In this document: positions 1 through 9,609 of the stretch, one piece after another | How the letters are laid out: every line of letters starts with the position of its first letter | Position numbering within the stretch: position 1 is the first letter of the stretch | Source: Pseudomonas sp. Teo4 | Lineage (GTDB): Bacteria > Pseudomonadota > Gammaproteobacteria > Pseudomonadales > Pseudomonadaceae | Length of the DNA stretch: 64,000 bases | Reading direction: 5' to 3' | Assembly (NCBI RefSeq): GCF_034387475.1 | Contig: NZ_JAXCIL010000001.1 | Span: 3,534,001 to 3,598,000, forward strand | Made by a program: the position numbers and the translations under genes | Notes under the pieces: generated by a model | Seen by the model: only the letters and a program-made list of their open reading frames with translations | What the model was told of the DNA's origin: nothing | Database searches by the model: none

Positions 1-57
1 CTGGGCCAACATTTCGAACTGACCGTCAGGCCACTGAAATCCAAAGCTATCAACTGA
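1..57 (+). CDS. 3' end of an unidentified gene (partial)
   Basis: Reading from base 1 in frame gives 18 residues (LGQHFELTVRPLKSKAIN) followed by a TGA stop at 55-57. The gene begins outside the window and too little remains to name it. It is followed by a strong hairpin shared with the convergent tRNA-Ser gene, which fits a real gene end. The short length means this could also be a chance open frame. Confidence 0.4.
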   Translation: MGQHFELTVRPLKSKAIN

Positions 58-85
58 ATGCTCAGCAAAGCGGCGTATAACGAAA

Positions 86-118
86 AAGCCCCTGAAAACT
101 CATCGTTTTCAGGGGCTT
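86..118 (-). terminator. Rho-independent terminator of tRNA-Ser
   Basis: A perfect 14-bp inverted repeat (86-99 and 105-118) with a 5-base loop is followed on the minus strand by a run of T. It lies just downstream of tRNA-Ser and could also stop transcription from the partial plus-strand gene. Confidence 0.85.
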
Positions 119-133
119 CGTCTACCACATGTA

Positions 134-223
134 TGGCGGAGAGATAGGGATTTGAACCCTAGGTACTGTTGCCAGTACAACGGATTTCGAATCCGTCCCG
201 TTCGACCACTCCGGCATCTCTCC
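134..223 (-). tRNA. tRNA-Ser (anticodon CGA)
   Basis: The reverse complement folds as a class II tRNA. It has an acceptor stem GGAGAGA/TCTCTCC, discriminator G and an encoded CCA end. The anticodon loop TTCGAAA sits on a 5-bp stem and gives anticodon CGA, which reads UCG serine codons. A long variable arm (GTACTGGCAACAGTAC) is present, as expected of serine tRNAs, and the T-loop is GGTTCGAATCC. Length is 90 nt with CCA. It has its own promoter and terminator. Confidence 0.97.
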
Positions 224-233
224 AATGCCGCGC

Positions 234-261
234 ATCATACCAGCGAATTCTGAAAACGCAA
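234..261 (-). promoter_or_regulatory. Promoter of tRNA-Ser
   Basis: On the minus strand a -35-like TTGCGT (256-261) and a -10 TATGAT (234-239) are separated by 16 bp, with a GC-rich discriminator just before the tRNA. This is the arrangement expected of a stable-RNA promoter. Confidence 0.6.
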
Positions 262-315
262 ACCTTTATTTGCAAAAAAATCGCGTGGTATCAGGCGCTT
301 GCGTGAACGTGCGCC

Positions 316-1026
316 TTACAGCGGCACGCCCAGGCGCTTGGCAACTTCTTCGTAGGCTTCGATCACGTCGCCCAGACCCTGGCGGAAGCGGTCCTTGTCC
401 ATCTTCTTGCGGGTTTCTTTGTCCCACAGACGGCAGCCGTCCGGGCTGAACTCGTCACCCAGGACGATCTGGCCGTGGAACACGCCGAACTCCAGCTTGA
501 AGTCGACCAGCAGCAGGCCGGCGTCGTCGAACAGCTTGTTCAGCACTTCGTTGACCTTCAGCGACAGCTTCTTCATTTCTGCCAGCTGCTCGGCGGTGCC
601 CCAGCCGAAGGCAACGACGTGGGATTCGTTGATGAAGGGGTCGCCCTTCTCGTCGTTCTTCAGGAACAGCTCGAAAGTGGACGGCTCGAGCTTGATGCCC
701 TCTTCCACGCCCAGGCGCTTGACCAGGCTGCCAGCGGCATAGTTACGCACTACGCACTCGACCGGGATCATGTCCAGCTTCTTCACCAGGCACTCGTTGT
801 CGCCCAGCAGCTTGTCGAACTGGGTCGGCACGCCGGCTTCTTCCAGTTTCTGCATGATGAAGGCGTTGAACTTGTTGTTCACCATGCCTTTGCGGTCGAG
901 CTGTTCGATACGCTTGCCGTCGAACGCCGAGGTGTCGTTACGGAACAGCAGGATCAAGCGGTCGGCGTCGTCGGTCTTGTAAACCGATTTGGCTTTGCCG
1001 CGGTAGAGTTCTTCGCGTTTTTCCAT
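316..1026 (-). CDS. purC: SAICAR synthase (phosphoribosylaminoimidazole-succinocarboxamide synthase)
   Basis: 236 aa. It joins aspartate to CAIR using ATP to give SAICAR in de novo purine synthesis in the cytosol. The N-terminal ATP-binding signature YRGKAKSVY and the second signature [11 protein letters not shown] are visible, and the length matches the bacterial single-domain enzyme. The frame stays open another 40 codons upstream, but [11 protein letters not shown] is the family N-terminus and has GGAG a few bases before it. It is the last gene of a leftward block behind the MBL-fold gene, 32 bp away. Confidence 0.96.
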   Translation of the reverse strand: MEKREELYRGKAKSVYKTDDADRLILLFRNDTSAFDGKRIEQLDRKGMVNNKFNAFIMQKLEEAGVPTQFDKLLGDNECLVKKLDMIPVECVVRNYAAGSLVKRLGVEEGIKLEPSTFELFLKNDEKGDPFINESHVVAFGWGTAEQLAEMKKLSLKVNEVLNKLFDDAGLLLVDFKLEFGVFHGQIVLGDEFSPDGCRLWDKETRKKMDKDRFRQGLGDVIEAYEEVAKRLGVPL

Positions 1027-1058
1027 GATGGAGGGCTCCGCTTGCTTGAGTGGTTGGG

Positions 1059-1817
1059 CTAGGCGATTTCGCGCCAGTCGAGCCCGTGTTCCTGATTCGC
1101 CACCTGGAGCCAGTCCGGGTCGCACCCAAGGGTGTCGACAAAGCACTGGCGGGCCAGTTGTGGCAGGTTGTTCTTGCTGCTGAGGTGGGCCAGCACCAGG
1201 TGTTGCAGGTGCTGCCAGCCCAGCTCGGCCACCAGGTTTGCGGCCTGGTGGTTGTTCAAATGTCCTTGGCTACCGCCGACCCGCAATTTCAGAAACTGCG
1301 GGTAATGGCCGCGAGCGAGCAGGTCGCGGCAATGGTTGGCCTCGATCAGCAGTGCATCCAGGCCTTGGTAACGCTCGACCAGGTGCATGTCGTACGAGCC
1401 CAGGTCGGTCAGCATGCCGAAACGTCGGCGACCGTCACTGAACACGTACTGCAACGGTTCGTATGCATCGTGCTCGACCCGCACAGCGTTCACTTCCAGG
1501 CTGCCAATGCGCAAGGTGTCGCCACAGGCAAGAAAACCGGCGACCTCCACCGGCTTGCGCAAACCGCGCAATGTGCCTTGGCTGAGGTAGACCGGTACAT
1601 TGTAGCGCCGTGACAGCAAGCCCACCCCATGCACGTGGTCGGCATGTTCGTGGGTCACCAGCACCGCGCTCAGTTGCTGCGCCGACACCCCGAGCAGCGC
1701 CAGGCGCCGCTCGGTTTCGCGCAGGGAAAAGCCGCAATCGACCAGGATGAAGGTGTCACCACTGGCGATCAGCGTGCCGTTTCCCTGGCTGCCGCTTCCG
1801 AGTACCGCGAAGCGCAC
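1059..1817 (-). CDS. Metallo-beta-lactamase-fold hydrolase (WalJ/YycJ-like)
   Basis: 252 aa. The metal-binding motif THEHADH (His56, His58, Asp60, His61) sits after a GSGSQGN start typical of YycJ/WalJ-type MBL-fold proteins, which are related to nucleases. The substrate is not evident from sequence. The start is a GTG that directly abuts the TAA stop of bamC, so translation is probably coupled. Its place between bamC and purC is the arrangement known in Pseudomonas; no functional link to either neighbour is obvious. Confidence 0.85.
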   Translation of the reverse strand: MRFAVLGSGSQGNGTLIASGDTFILVDCGFSLRETERRLALLGVSAQQLSAVLVTHEHADHVHGVGLLSRRYNVPVYLSQGTLRGLRKPVEVAGFLACGDTLRIGSLEVNAVRVEHDAYEPLQYVFSDGRRRFGMLTDLGSYDMHLVERYQGLDALLIEANHCRDLLARGHYPQFLKLRVGGSQGHLNNHQAANLVAELGWQHLQHLVLAHLSSKNNLPQLARQCFVDTLGCDPDWLQVANQEHGLDWREIA

Positions 1818-2936
1818 TTAGCCCAGGTGGTCCTGAATGGCGCTCAACACGCGGCGGGCGACATCGGCCGGGGCCACGGTGTTGATGTTCTTCTCGACCG
1901 TGACCTGCACGCTTTCGCCAACCTTGCTCAGGCGCACCTGATAACGCTCGGCGCGGGCTTCACGCTCTTCCTTGGTCGGTTCGCTGCCGAACATACGGCT
2001 GAAGAAGCCAGGCTCGTTCTGCTTGTCTTCAGGCTTTTCCGACAGGTTGATGTAGTACAGGCCCAGGCTGCGGTTGATGTCCTCGACACGCCACTCGCCA
2101 CCCTGCTCCAGGGCACGGCCTACGCTGGACCAAGCGCGGTCCAGGTCGGCGCCCAGGTACAGCACCGGGTTGCCGCTGCCGTCTTCGCTCAGGCTGACGC
2201 GGCTCGGGGCGTCGAAGTCGCGGGCGGCCAGCAGCGACACCGAACCGCCTTTCTCGGCGCTGCGGTTCATGCTGGCCAGCATTTCGTCGACCAGCAGGGC
2301 ATCGGCCCCGGTGTTGCTGGAGGTGGACGGGAAATCAGGCTCGGCGGTGCTGCCGGCCGGGCGCTCGACGCTGACGATGTACACCTCGGAGGTGTTGCGC
2401 TGCACGCCGGGTTCCATGCGCACGCGAACACGCACTTCGCTGTCGCCGCTGCTGGCGGTGCTCGCCAGGCGCTGGCCCAGCGAGGCGGACAGTTCGTCGA
2501 AACGCTGCCAGGTGGTGTTGAACTCACCGGTCTGCGGGCGTTCTTCGGCGATGCGGAAGCCGTTGTCCTCGAAGAACTGGCGGGCCACTGGCCACACTTC
2601 GGCAGGCGAATGCTGGGCCAGCACCCAACGGCTGTTGCCGCTGCGTTGCAGGCTGTAGTCATTGGCCTCGGCAGCCGCGGTCAGCGGTTGCGGGCGTGGC
2701 ACCTCGAACTCGCTAGTGGCGCGGTCGTCGGCAACGTTACGGGGGATCGGCAACAGCGGGTCAAGGCGCTTGACGTTGCTGGCGTCCGGCGGCAGCTGCA
2801 TCGGCGCGGTCGGGTGCGCTTGCAGGTAATCGCTGCCGCGGTCGCGGAAATAGCCATCCTCGCCCCACAACCAGCCACAACCACTGGTGCTGGAAATGAT
2901 CAGGGCGAGCGTGGAAAGACCAGCCAGTCGCTTCAT
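1818..2936 (-). CDS. bamC: Outer membrane assembly lipoprotein BamC (NlpB)
   Basis: 372 aa. An N-terminal lipoprotein signal ends in a lipobox with Cys20 (STSGC), and the mature part is the two-domain BamC fold of the beta-barrel assembly machine at the outer membrane. The frame extends upstream, but MKRLAGLST is the only start giving a signal peptide. dapA lies 17 bp upstream in the same direction, the conserved dapA-bamC order of gammaproteobacteria. Confidence 0.93.
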   Translation of the reverse strand: MKRLAGLSTLALIISSTSGCGWLWGEDGYFRDRGSDYLQAHPTAPMQLPPDASNVKRLDPLLPIPRNVADDRATSEFEVPRPQPLTAAAEANDYSLQRSGNSRWVLAQHSPAEVWPVARQFFEDNGFRIAEERPQTGEFNTTWQRFDELSASLGQRLASTASSGDSEVRVRVRMEPGVQRNTSEVYIVSVERPAGSTAEPDFPSTSSNTGADALLVDEMLASMNRSAEKGGSVSLLAARDFDAPSRVSLSEDGSGNPVLYLGADLDRAWSSVGRALEQGGEWRVEDINRSLGLYYINLSEKPEDKQNEPGFFSRMFGSEPTKEEREARAERYQVRLSKVGESVQVTVEKNINTVAPADVARRVLSAIQDHLG

Positions 2937-2953
2937 GCGGTGTACTTCCTCGA

Positions 2954-3841
2954 TTAAACCAGTACGCCGGACTGGCGCAAGGCAGTACGGACTTTTTCGT
3001 GACAGCCTTCGCTCAGCCAGGTCAGCGGCAGGCGGATGCCCTTGTGCATCAGGCCCATTTCCACCAGCGCCCACTTCACAGGGATCGGGTTGGCTTCGCA
3101 GAACAGGTCTTTGTGCAACGGCATGAGTTTTTCGTTGATCGCGCGGGCCTTCTCGGCATTGCCCTCAAGGGCGGCCTCGCACATATCGGCCATTTCGCGC
3201 GGGGCGACGTTGGCGGTAACGGAGATGTTGCCCTTTCCGCCCATCAGGATCAGCTCGACAGCGGTCGGGTCGTCGCCGGACATGACGATGAAGTCCTTGT
3301 CGACGCCGTCGAGGATGGCCTTGGCGCGCTGCAGGTCGCCGGTGGCTTCCTTGATGCCGATGATGTTCGGCACTTTCGACAGGCGGATCACGGTCTCGGC
3401 CTGCATGTCGCAGGAGGTGCGGCCGGGTACGTTGTAGAGGATCTGCGGAATGTCGACGGCTTCGGCGATGTGCTTGAAGTGCTGGTACAGGCCTTCCTGG
3501 GTCGGCTTGTTGTAGTACGGCACTACCAGCAGGCAGGCGTCGGCGCCAGCGTTCTTGGCGTTCTGGGTCAGGTGCACGGCTTCGGCGGTGGAGTTCGCAC
3601 CGGTACCGGCGATGACCGGAATCGGGTTTTTGCTGTGCTTGACGCGCTCGACCACGTGCTTGATGACCAGGATGTGTTCTTCGACATCCAGGGTCGCGGA
3701 CTCACCGGTGGTACCGACGGCGACGATCGCATGGGTGCCGTTTTCCAGGTGGAAGTCTACAAGTTTGTCGAGGCTGCCCCAATCAAGACGCCCTTGTGCA
3801 TCCATGGGTGTGACCAATGCCACCATACTGCCCGCAATCAT
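2954..3841 (-). CDS. dapA: 4-hydroxy-tetrahydrodipicolinate synthase
   Basis: 295 aa. It condenses pyruvate with aspartate semialdehyde, the first committed step to diaminopimelate and lysine. The Schiff-base lysine is Lys164 in IGIKEATGD. Tyr136 (ILYNVPGRT) and the GTTGES motif (Thr44, Thr45) complete the active site. Start ATG at 3841 is preceded by AGGAG; the 16 extra upstream codons lack family similarity. It is the first gene of the dapA-bamC-MBL-purC block and is divergent from gcvR. Confidence 0.97.
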   Translation of the reverse strand: MIAGSMVALVTPMDAQGRLDWGSLDKLVDFHLENGTHAIVAVGTTGESATLDVEEHILVIKHVVERVKHSKNPIPVIAGTGANSTAEAVHLTQNAKNAGADACLLVVPYYNKPTQEGLYQHFKHIAEAVDIPQILYNVPGRTSCDMQAETVIRLSKVPNIIGIKEATGDLQRAKAILDGVDKDFIVMSGDDPTAVELILMGGKGNISVTANVAPREMADMCEAALEGNAEKARAINEKLMPLHKDLFCEANPIPVKWALVEMGLMHKGIRLPLTWLSEGCHEKVRTALRQSGVLV

Positions 3842-4100
3842 GTAACTGCTCCTGCCGGAAAAAGAGAGCGGTAATGGTACTGGGGGCATCGGCCTTGCAC
3901 AAGCGAAGCAGGCGGGCGGAGCATTCCCCTTCGCGCCGGTTTTCGCTACCCTTGATCCTTTGATCGGTGCAGCGCGGCCCGCCGGGCCGTCGACCTTGCT
4001 CCCCGCCAGCGTCCACGTCCTCGCATGCGAGCCCCGGGCACTGCCGACAGGAGGCTTTCGCCCGTCCTGTGCCGACCGCTCATCGCTTTAGGAATGCTGC

Positions 4101-4661
4101 ATGTCCACCCCCACCGTCCGCGAACAATTTCTTGTCATCAGTGCCTTGGGGCCCAACCCCATGGAGCTGGCCAATGTCCTTAGCCGCGCCGCCTTCGAAA
4201 ACCGCTGCGCGGTGGTCACTTCGCGCCTGAGCCGCCATGGCGAGACCAGTGCCCTGATCCTGCAGGTCGGTGGCAGCTGGGACGCCCTGGCGCGCCTCGA
4301 GGCCATGCTGCCGAGCCTGGGCAAGAAACACGGCCTGACTCTGGATGTGGTGCGTAGCGCCGATCAGGAAGTGCGCCCGCAGGCCTTGCCGTACGTGGCC
4401 TACATCAGTGCCGCCTACCGCCCGGACATCATCAGCGAGCTGTGCCAGTTCTTCCTCGACCACCGCGTCGAGCTGGAAAGCCTGACCTGCGACACCTACC
4501 TGGCGCCGCAGACCGGCAGCAGCATGCTCAACGCCCAGTTCACCGTGATTCTGCCGGCCGGCACCCAGATCAGCTGGCTGCGCGACCAGTTCCTCGACTT
4601 CGCCGATGCCCTGAACCTGGATGCACTGATCGAGCCTTGGCGCCCACAGAACCCCATGTAA
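4101..4661 (+). CDS. gcvR: Glycine cleavage system repressor GcvR (tandem ACT domains)
   Basis: 186 aa. Two ACT-type domains are visible, residues about 5-85 (QFLVISALGPNP start) and 95-180 (YVAYISAAYRPDIISEL start). In enterobacteria GcvR binds GcvA and glycine to repress the glycine cleavage operon; that role is transferred here by family. An AGGAATG element precedes the ATG. It is 10 bp upstream of bcp and probably cotranscribed, the usual Pseudomonas arrangement. Confidence 0.88.
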   Translation: MSTPTVREQFLVISALGPNPMELANVLSRAAFENRCAVVTSRLSRHGETSALILQVGGSWDALARLEAMLPSLGKKHGLTLDVVRSADQEVRPQALPYVAYISAAYRPDIISELCQFFLDHRVELESLTCDTYLAPQTGSSMLNAQFTVILPAGTQISWLRDQFLDFADALNLDALIEPWRPQNPM

Positions 4662-4671
4662 GGAAGCTCCC

Positions 4672-5145
4672 ATGGCTGTAGCACTCGACCAACCCGTCGC
4701 CGATTTCCAGGCCCAGGCCACCAGCGGCCAGGCCGTGAACCTTGCCGAACTCAAGGGCCGTCAGGTGGTGCTGTACTTCTATCCGAAGGACAGCACCCCG
4801 GGCTGCACCACCGAAGGCCAGGGTTTCCGTGACCAGCACGCGGCCTTCGAGGCTGCCAACACCGTAGTGTTCGGCGTTTCGCGCGATGGCATCAAGTCCC
4901 ATGAGAACTTCAAGGCCAAGCAGGGCTTCCCGTTCGAGCTGATCAGCGACAAGGACGAGGCACTGTGCCAGCTGTTCGACGTGATCAAGCTGAAGAAGCT
5001 GTATGGCAAGGAGTACATGGGCGTGGACCGTAGCACCTTCCTGATCGACAAGGACGGTGTACTGCGCCAGGAATGGCGTGGGGTGAAGGTGCCGGGGCAT
5101 GTGGATGCCGTGCTGGCGGCGGCTCAGGCTTTGAGCAAGGCTTGA
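4672..5145 (+). CDS. bcp: Thioredoxin-dependent peroxiredoxin (Bcp/PrxQ)
   Basis: 157 aa. It reduces H2O2 and organic hydroperoxides. The peroxidatic Cys45 lies in the motif DSTPGCTTEG. The position five residues on, where E. coli Bcp has its resolving cysteine, is Gln50, so this looks like a 1-Cys-type variant that would use another thiol; a second Cys occurs in ALCQLFD. AAGGAA precedes the ATG. It is paired with gcvR and followed by a REP pair. Confidence 0.94.
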   Translation: MAVALDQPVADFQAQATSGQAVNLAELKGRQVVLYFYPKDSTPGCTTEGQGFRDQHAAFEAANTVVFGVSRDGIKSHENFKAKQGFPFELISDKDEALCQLFDVIKLKKLYGKEYMGVDRSTFLIDKDGVLRQEWRGVKVPGHVDAVLAAAQALSKA

Positions 5146-5152
5146 GATTGAT

Positions 5153-5257
5153 GGGGGCTGCTTTGCAGCCCTTTCGCGACACAAGGCCGCTCCCACAGGA
5201 TCAACCCGATTGCTGTGGGAGCGGCCTTGTGTCGCGAAAGGGCCGCAAAGCGGCCCC
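5153..5257. repeat. Inverted REP pair
   Basis: Two REP units in opposite orientation (about 5153-5197 and 5213-5257) carry CGACACAAGGCCGCTCCCAC and its complement. They can form one long hairpin between the convergent genes bcp and the AI-2E-type gene. Confidence 0.85.
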
Positions 5258-5262
5258 AACCC

Positions 5263-6333
5263 TTACAGCATCGGCGAAACACTCGCCTCCTGCCTCGGCC
5301 AGGCATCCAGCACGGCCTTGATCAGCGTCGCCAACGGGATCGCGAAGAAGATCCCCCAAAACCCCCACAACCCGCCGAACAGCAACACCGCGCAAATGAT
5401 CGCCACCGGGTGCAGGCTCACCGCCTCGGAGAACAGCAGCGGCACCAGCACGTTGCCATCGAGCGCCTGAATGATCGCGTACACCGTCATCAAGTAAATG
5501 AACTGGTCGCCCCAACCCCATTGGAACAGCGCAATCAGTGTCACCGGCACGGTCACCACCACCGCCCCCACGTAGGGCACCACCACCGACAACCCCACCA
5601 GCAGCGCCAGCAGTGCGGCGTAATTGAGCCCCAGGCTGATGAAGGCGATATAGGTGGCAATGCCGCAGATCAGGATTTCGATGCCCTTGCCGCGAATGTA
5701 GTTGGCAATTTGCCGGTTCATTTCGCTGCCAACCCGGTTGAGCAGCGTTCGCTGGCGTGGCAGGTAACCGCTGACCCAGCGGCCGATCAACTCGCGGTCC
5801 TTGAGGAAGAAGAACACCAGAATCGGTACCAGCACCAGGTAGATCATGGCGTTGACCAGCAACGGCAGGCTGGACAGCGAGAAGGTCAGCGCCCACTGGC
5901 CAAACTTGCCGATTTCGCCACGCACCGACTCGATGGCATGCAGCACCTGCTCGTCCGACACCAGGTGCGGGTAGCGCTCAGGCAACAGCAACAGCAGCGA
6001 CTGCCATTTGCCCAGCATTCCCGGCAACTCGTTGAACAGGGTGATCAACTGGTGCCAGAGCAACGGCACCAGCACCAGCAGGAACACCGCCAGCGCCCCC
6101 ATGAACAGGGCGAACACCACACTCACCGCCACCCCCGTCGGCACCCGCAGGCGCTCCAGGGCATTGACCAGCCCCTGCATCAGAAAGGCCAGCACCAGGC
6201 CCGCCAGCACCGGCGCCAGCATGCCACCGAGGGTCAGTACCGCGGTGAAGGCCAGGAATAGCAGGACCGCCAGCACCACCGCTTCCTCATCGGAGAAGTA
6301 GCGCTGCATCCAGTCACGAAGCACTTTGAACAT
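5263..6333 (-). CDS. AI-2E family (PerM-like) membrane transporter
   Basis: 356 aa. It is strongly hydrophobic with about seven or eight predicted membrane segments and the family PYVGAVV and VLVPLLFSEAVSLHP motifs. The family (former UPF0118) exports small molecules or ions in some members; the cargo cannot be predicted here. A TusA-like gene ends 19 bp upstream in the same direction. The start MFKVLRDWMQRYF is the family N-terminus. Confidence 0.85.
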   Translation of the reverse strand: MFKVLRDWMQRYFSDEEAVVLAVLLFLAFTAVLTLGGMLAPVLAGLVLAFLMQGLVNALERLRVPTGVAVSVVFALFMGALAVFLLVLVPLLWHQLITLFNELPGMLGKWQSLLLLLPERYPHLVSDEQVLHAIESVRGEIGKFGQWALTFSLSSLPLLVNAMIYLVLVPILVFFFLKDRELIGRWVSGYLPRQRTLLNRVGSEMNRQIANYIRGKGIEILICGIATYIAFISLGLNYAALLALLVGLSVVVPYVGAVVVTVPVTLIALFQWGWGDQFIYLMTVYAIIQALDGNVLVPLLFSEAVSLHPVAIICAVLLFGGLWGFWGIFFAIPLATLIKAVLDAWPRQEASVSPML

Positions 6334-6352
6334 TGACGATCCTTGGAAGAAC

Positions 6353-6592
6353 TCAGGCCTTTTTCAGCCAGTAGGTATAAGTACCGGCTTCGGCCGTTTC
6401 ACGTAGCAGCGTATGACCGGCCAACTGCGCGAAAGTGCGAAAGTCGCGCTGGGAACCTGCATCGGTGGCAATCACCTTGAGCACCGCACCGCTGGCCAGC
6501 CGATTGAGCTCCATCTTGGCCTTGAGCAGCGGCAGAGGGCAGTTCAGCCCACTGGCGTCCAGTTCGGCGTCACAGGTTAAGGTGTCACTCAT
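6353..6592 (-). CDS. TusA-family sulfur carrier-like protein
   Basis: 79 aa. It has the SirA/TusA fold signature LDASGLNCPLPLLKAK, in which the Cys of NCPLP carries persulfide sulfur. It is likely a cytosolic sulfur relay protein; whether it is the tRNA-thiolation TusA or a paralogue cannot be told. The start MSDTLTCDAELD was chosen over an upstream in-frame start because the first 20 codons are not family-like. Confidence 0.85.
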   Translation of the reverse strand: MSDTLTCDAELDASGLNCPLPLLKAKMELNRLASGAVLKVIATDAGSQRDFRTFAQLAGHTLLRETAEAGTYTYWLKKA

Positions 6593-6701
6593 CGCAGGCG
6601 TCTCCAAGGCTTTGTCAGGCAGGTTGGCTAGGATACCGCCACTGGTCGCCAACGTGTGAGCGGGCTACAGTAGGGGCTTTGATCCGACGCGAGCTTCGTG
6701 C

Positions 6702-8138
6702 ATGAATCTACTGCGCCCTACCCTGCTGACGCTGGCCTGCCTGATGGCCCTCCCCGGCCATGCCGACGACCTGCCGTCACTGGGCGACGCCAGTTCCGCA
6801 ATCGTCTCGCCGCAGCAGGAGCACCAGCTTGGCCGGGCCTGGCTGAGCCTGCTGCGCGGCAACGTCAACCAGCTGAACGACCCGCAACTCAAGGACTACG
6901 TCGAAACCAGCGTGTACCGCCTGGCCGAGACCAGCCAACTGCAGGACCGGCGCCTCGAGTTCATCCTCATCGATAGCCGCGAGCTCAACGCCTTCGCGGC
7001 CCCTGGCGGCATTGTCGGGGTCAACGGTGGGCTGTTCCTCAACGCCCAGAGCGAAGGCGAGTATGCCTCGGTACTGGCGCACGAACTGGCGCACTTGTCC
7101 CAGCGCCACTTTGCCCGTGGCGTCGAAGCCCAGCAGCGCATGCAGCTGCCGATGATGGCTGCGCTGCTGGCCGGTATCGTGCTGGCTGCAGGTGGCGGCG
7201 GCGATGCCGGTATCGGCGTGATTGCCGGCACCCAGGCAGCGGCCATCCAGGAGCAGCGGCGCTTCTCGCGACAGAACGAGCAGGAAGCCGACCGCATTGG
7301 TATCCAGAACCTTGAGAAGGCAGGCTATGACCCGCGCAACATGCCTTCGATGTTCGAGCGCCTGGCGCGTCAGTACCGCTACGACGCCAAGCCACCAGAA
7401 TTCCTCCTGACTCACCCGGTGACCGAGTCGCGTATCGCCGACACCCGCAACCGCGCCGAGCAGGCGCCCAAAGGCGGCGTGGAAGACAGCCTGCGCTACC
7501 AGCTGATCCGCGCCCGGGTGGCGTTGACCTATGAGGGCACACCGGGCCTGGCGGCCAAGCGTTTCCGCGCCCAGCTCGACGAAAACCCGAACATGGACGC
7601 CGCCCGCTACGGCCTGGCCTTGGCCCAGATCAAAGGTGGCCAGCTCAACGAAGCGCGGGAAAACCTCAAGCCACTGCTGGCCAAGGCGCCCAACGACATC
7701 ACCTACAACCTGGCGCAGATCGACCTGGACATCACCAACAACCGCCTGGCCGATGCCATGCAGCGGGTGGAGCGGATGCGCGGCCTGTACCCAGGCAATT
7801 ACCCGTTGAAACAGGTACGCGCCGATCTGCTGGTCAAGCAAGGCAAGCCGGCCGAGGCGGAGAAGGTATTGGATGATCTGCTCAAAAGCCGCCCGGATGA
7901 CCCAGACGTGTGGTACGACGTGGCCGAAGTGCGCGGCTTGTCTGGCAATACCATTGGCTTGCATCGGGCCCGTGCCGAGTATTTCACCCTGGTGGGCGAT
8001 TTCGACCAGGCCATTCAGCAGCTCGATTACGCCAAGCGCCGCGCAGGTAGCAACTTCCCGTTGGCGTCGCAGATTGACCAGCGCCAGCGCGAGGTGATGG
8101 AGCAGCAGCGGATGGTCAAGGACATGATGGGGCGTTAA
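6702..8138 (+). CDS. bepA: Periplasmic M48 metalloprotease/chaperone, BepA-type
   Basis: 478 aa. A cleavable signal peptide (about residues 1-21) precedes an M48 catalytic domain with zinc motif HELAH (127-131), a downstream NEQEAD motif supplying the third ligand, and LLTHP (His238) at the position of the regulatory histidine of BepA. TPR repeats fill the C-terminal half. In E. coli BepA assists or degrades LptD and other outer-membrane barrels. It is transcribed alone, with REP elements behind it. Confidence 0.92.
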   Translation: MNLLRPTLLTLACLMALPGHADDLPSLGDASSAIVSPQQEHQLGRAWLSLLRGNVNQLNDPQLKDYVETSVYRLAETSQLQDRRLEFILIDSRELNAFAAPGGIVGVNGGLFLNAQSEGEYASVLAHELAHLSQRHFARGVEAQQRMQLPMMAALLAGIVLAAGGGGDAGIGVIAGTQAAAIQEQRRFSRQNEQEADRIGIQNLEKAGYDPRNMPSMFERLARQYRYDAKPPEFLLTHPVTESRIADTRNRAEQAPKGGVEDSLRYQLIRARVALTYEGTPGLAAKRFRAQLDENPNMDAARYGLALAQIKGGQLNEARENLKPLLAKAPNDITYNLAQIDLDITNNRLADAMQRVERMRGLYPGNYPLKQVRADLLVKQGKPAEAEKVLDDLLKSRPDDPDVWYDVAEVRGLSGNTIGLHRARAEYFTLVGDFDQAIQQLDYAKRRAGSNFPLASQIDQRQREVMEQQRMVKDMMGR

Positions 8139-8149
8139 AGGGGGCTGCT

Positions 8150-8240
8150 ATGCAGCCCATCGCCGGCAAGCCGGTTCCTACAGGTATTGCAGCCCTTCAG
8201 GGCTAGACGGCACCTGTGGGAGCCGGCTTGCCGGCGATTG
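8150..8240. repeat. Inverted REP pair
   Basis: Units at about 8158-8182 and 8211-8240 contain ATCGCCGGCAAGCCGG and its complement. The pair sits between the convergent genes bepA and nadA. Confidence 0.85.
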
Positions 8241-8244
8241 TCCC

Positions 8245-9303
8245 TCAGGCGTTACCGGACAGCTTCAGACGCGCCGCTTGAGTGAAGTCCAGCATCCGGT
8301 TCAGCGGCTTGATCGCCTTTGGCACCAGCGCCGGGTCCACGAAGATTTCATTGCTGCCGTTGCGCAGACAGTCCAGCACCCGCTCCAGGGTGTTCATGGC
8401 CATCCACGGGCAATGCGCGCAGCTACGGCACGCGGCACCGTTACCGGCGGTGGGCGCTTCGACGAACTCTTTGTCCGGGCACAGCTGCTTCATCTTGTAG
8501 AAGATGCCGCGGTCGGTGGCGACGATGAAGGTCTTGTTCGGCAGGGTCTGCGCAGCCTTGATCAACTGGCTGGTGGAGCCCACCGCATCGGCCAGCTCGA
8601 TCACCGACTCCGGCGATTCCGGGTGAACCAGAATGGCGGCGTCCGGGTACAACGCCTTCATGTCGGCCAGCTGACGCGACTTGAACTCTTCGTGGACGAT
8701 GCAGGCACCGTCCCACAGCAGCATGTCGGCACCGGTCTGCTTCTGGATGTACCGCCCCAGATGCTGGTCCGGCCCCCAGATGATGGTTTCACCGTTGTCC
8801 ATCAGGCTTTCGACGATTTCCAGCGCACAGCTGGACGTCACCACCCAGTCGGCACGCGCCTTCACGGCGGCGGAGGTGTTAGCGTACACCACCACGGTGC
8901 GCTCGGGGTGCTGGTCGCAAAAGGCGGAGAATTCCTCAACCGGGCAACCCAGGTCGAGCGAGCAGGTCGCTTCCAGGGTCGGCATCAGCACGCGCTTTTC
9001 CGGCGTGAGGATCTTGGCCGTCTCGCCCATGAAGCGCACGCCAGCGACAATCACGGTTTCGGCCGGATGGTTCTTGCCAAAGCGGGCCATTTCCAGGGAG
9101 TCGGACACGCAGCCACCGGTCTCTTCGGCCAGCGCCTGGATGACCGGGTCGCAGTAGTAATGGGCAACCAGAACAGCGTTCTGGGCCTTGAGCTCGGCAG
9201 CGATGGCCGCACGGTATTCGGCCTCCTGCTCGGCTGTCAGCGGGTTGGGCTGCTTGGCGTCAAGATGGGCCTGAACCAACAGGCGTTCGGAAATCTGGGT
9301 CAT
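8245..9303 (-). CDS. nadA: Quinolinate synthase A
   Basis: 352 aa. It condenses iminoaspartate with dihydroxyacetone phosphate to quinolinate for NAD synthesis. The three [4Fe-4S] cysteine regions are visible: [19 protein letters not shown] and the C-terminal [22 protein letters not shown] near the N-terminus is a substrate motif of the family. The length matches E. coli NadA. It is a single gene convergent with bepA. Confidence 0.96.
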   Translation of the reverse strand: MTQISERLLVQAHLDAKQPNPLTAEQEAEYRAAIAAELKAQNAVLVAHYYCDPVIQALAEETGGCVSDSLEMARFGKNHPAETVIVAGVRFMGETAKILTPEKRVLMPTLEATCSLDLGCPVEEFSAFCDQHPERTVVVYANTSAAVKARADWVVTSSCALEIVESLMDNGETIIWGPDQHLGRYIQKQTGADMLLWDGACIVHEEFKSRQLADMKALYPDAAILVHPESPESVIELADAVGSTSQLIKAAQTLPNKTFIVATDRGIFYKMKQLCPDKEFVEAPTAGNGAACRSCAHCPWMAMNTLERVLDCLRNGSNEIFVDPALVPKAIKPLNRMLDFTQAARLKLSGNA

Positions 9304-9609
9304 GATCGCTGGACCTGCAGGCGCGCATGCGCGTCATATCGAGTGTATCACCCGGCCCTGACAGATCGGCTAGGGGTGCCGGACGGCTGGCATGCCGCCA
9401 CGGCCCTCTGCGGGCGCGGATTATTATCGGACGCCGAAGGCTACAGACAATCAAGGGAATTCAAAAGCGGTTTTTGTGTTACCTGCACTGGCATATCGCA
9501 GGCTGCGCCAGCTCCCACGGGGTTACCACAGCCCTGAAGCACTGTAGGTAATCCGTGGGAGCTGGCGAAGCCTGCGATGAGGCCGGCAGCAATAACCCAG
9601 TGAGAGGGT
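9304..9609. other. Intergenic region with a REP pair
   Basis: 306 bp between nadA and the DUF945 gene, which point the same way. The part nearest nadA (9304-9490) should hold its promoter. The rest is an inverted REP pair. I see no open frame with coding character. Confidence 0.7.
9494..9586. repeat. Inverted REP pair
   Basis: Arms 9494-9519 and 9553-9578 are nearly perfect reverse complements (CGCCAGCTCCCACGG and partner), with the usual TGAGGCCGG extension after the second. Confidence 0.85.
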
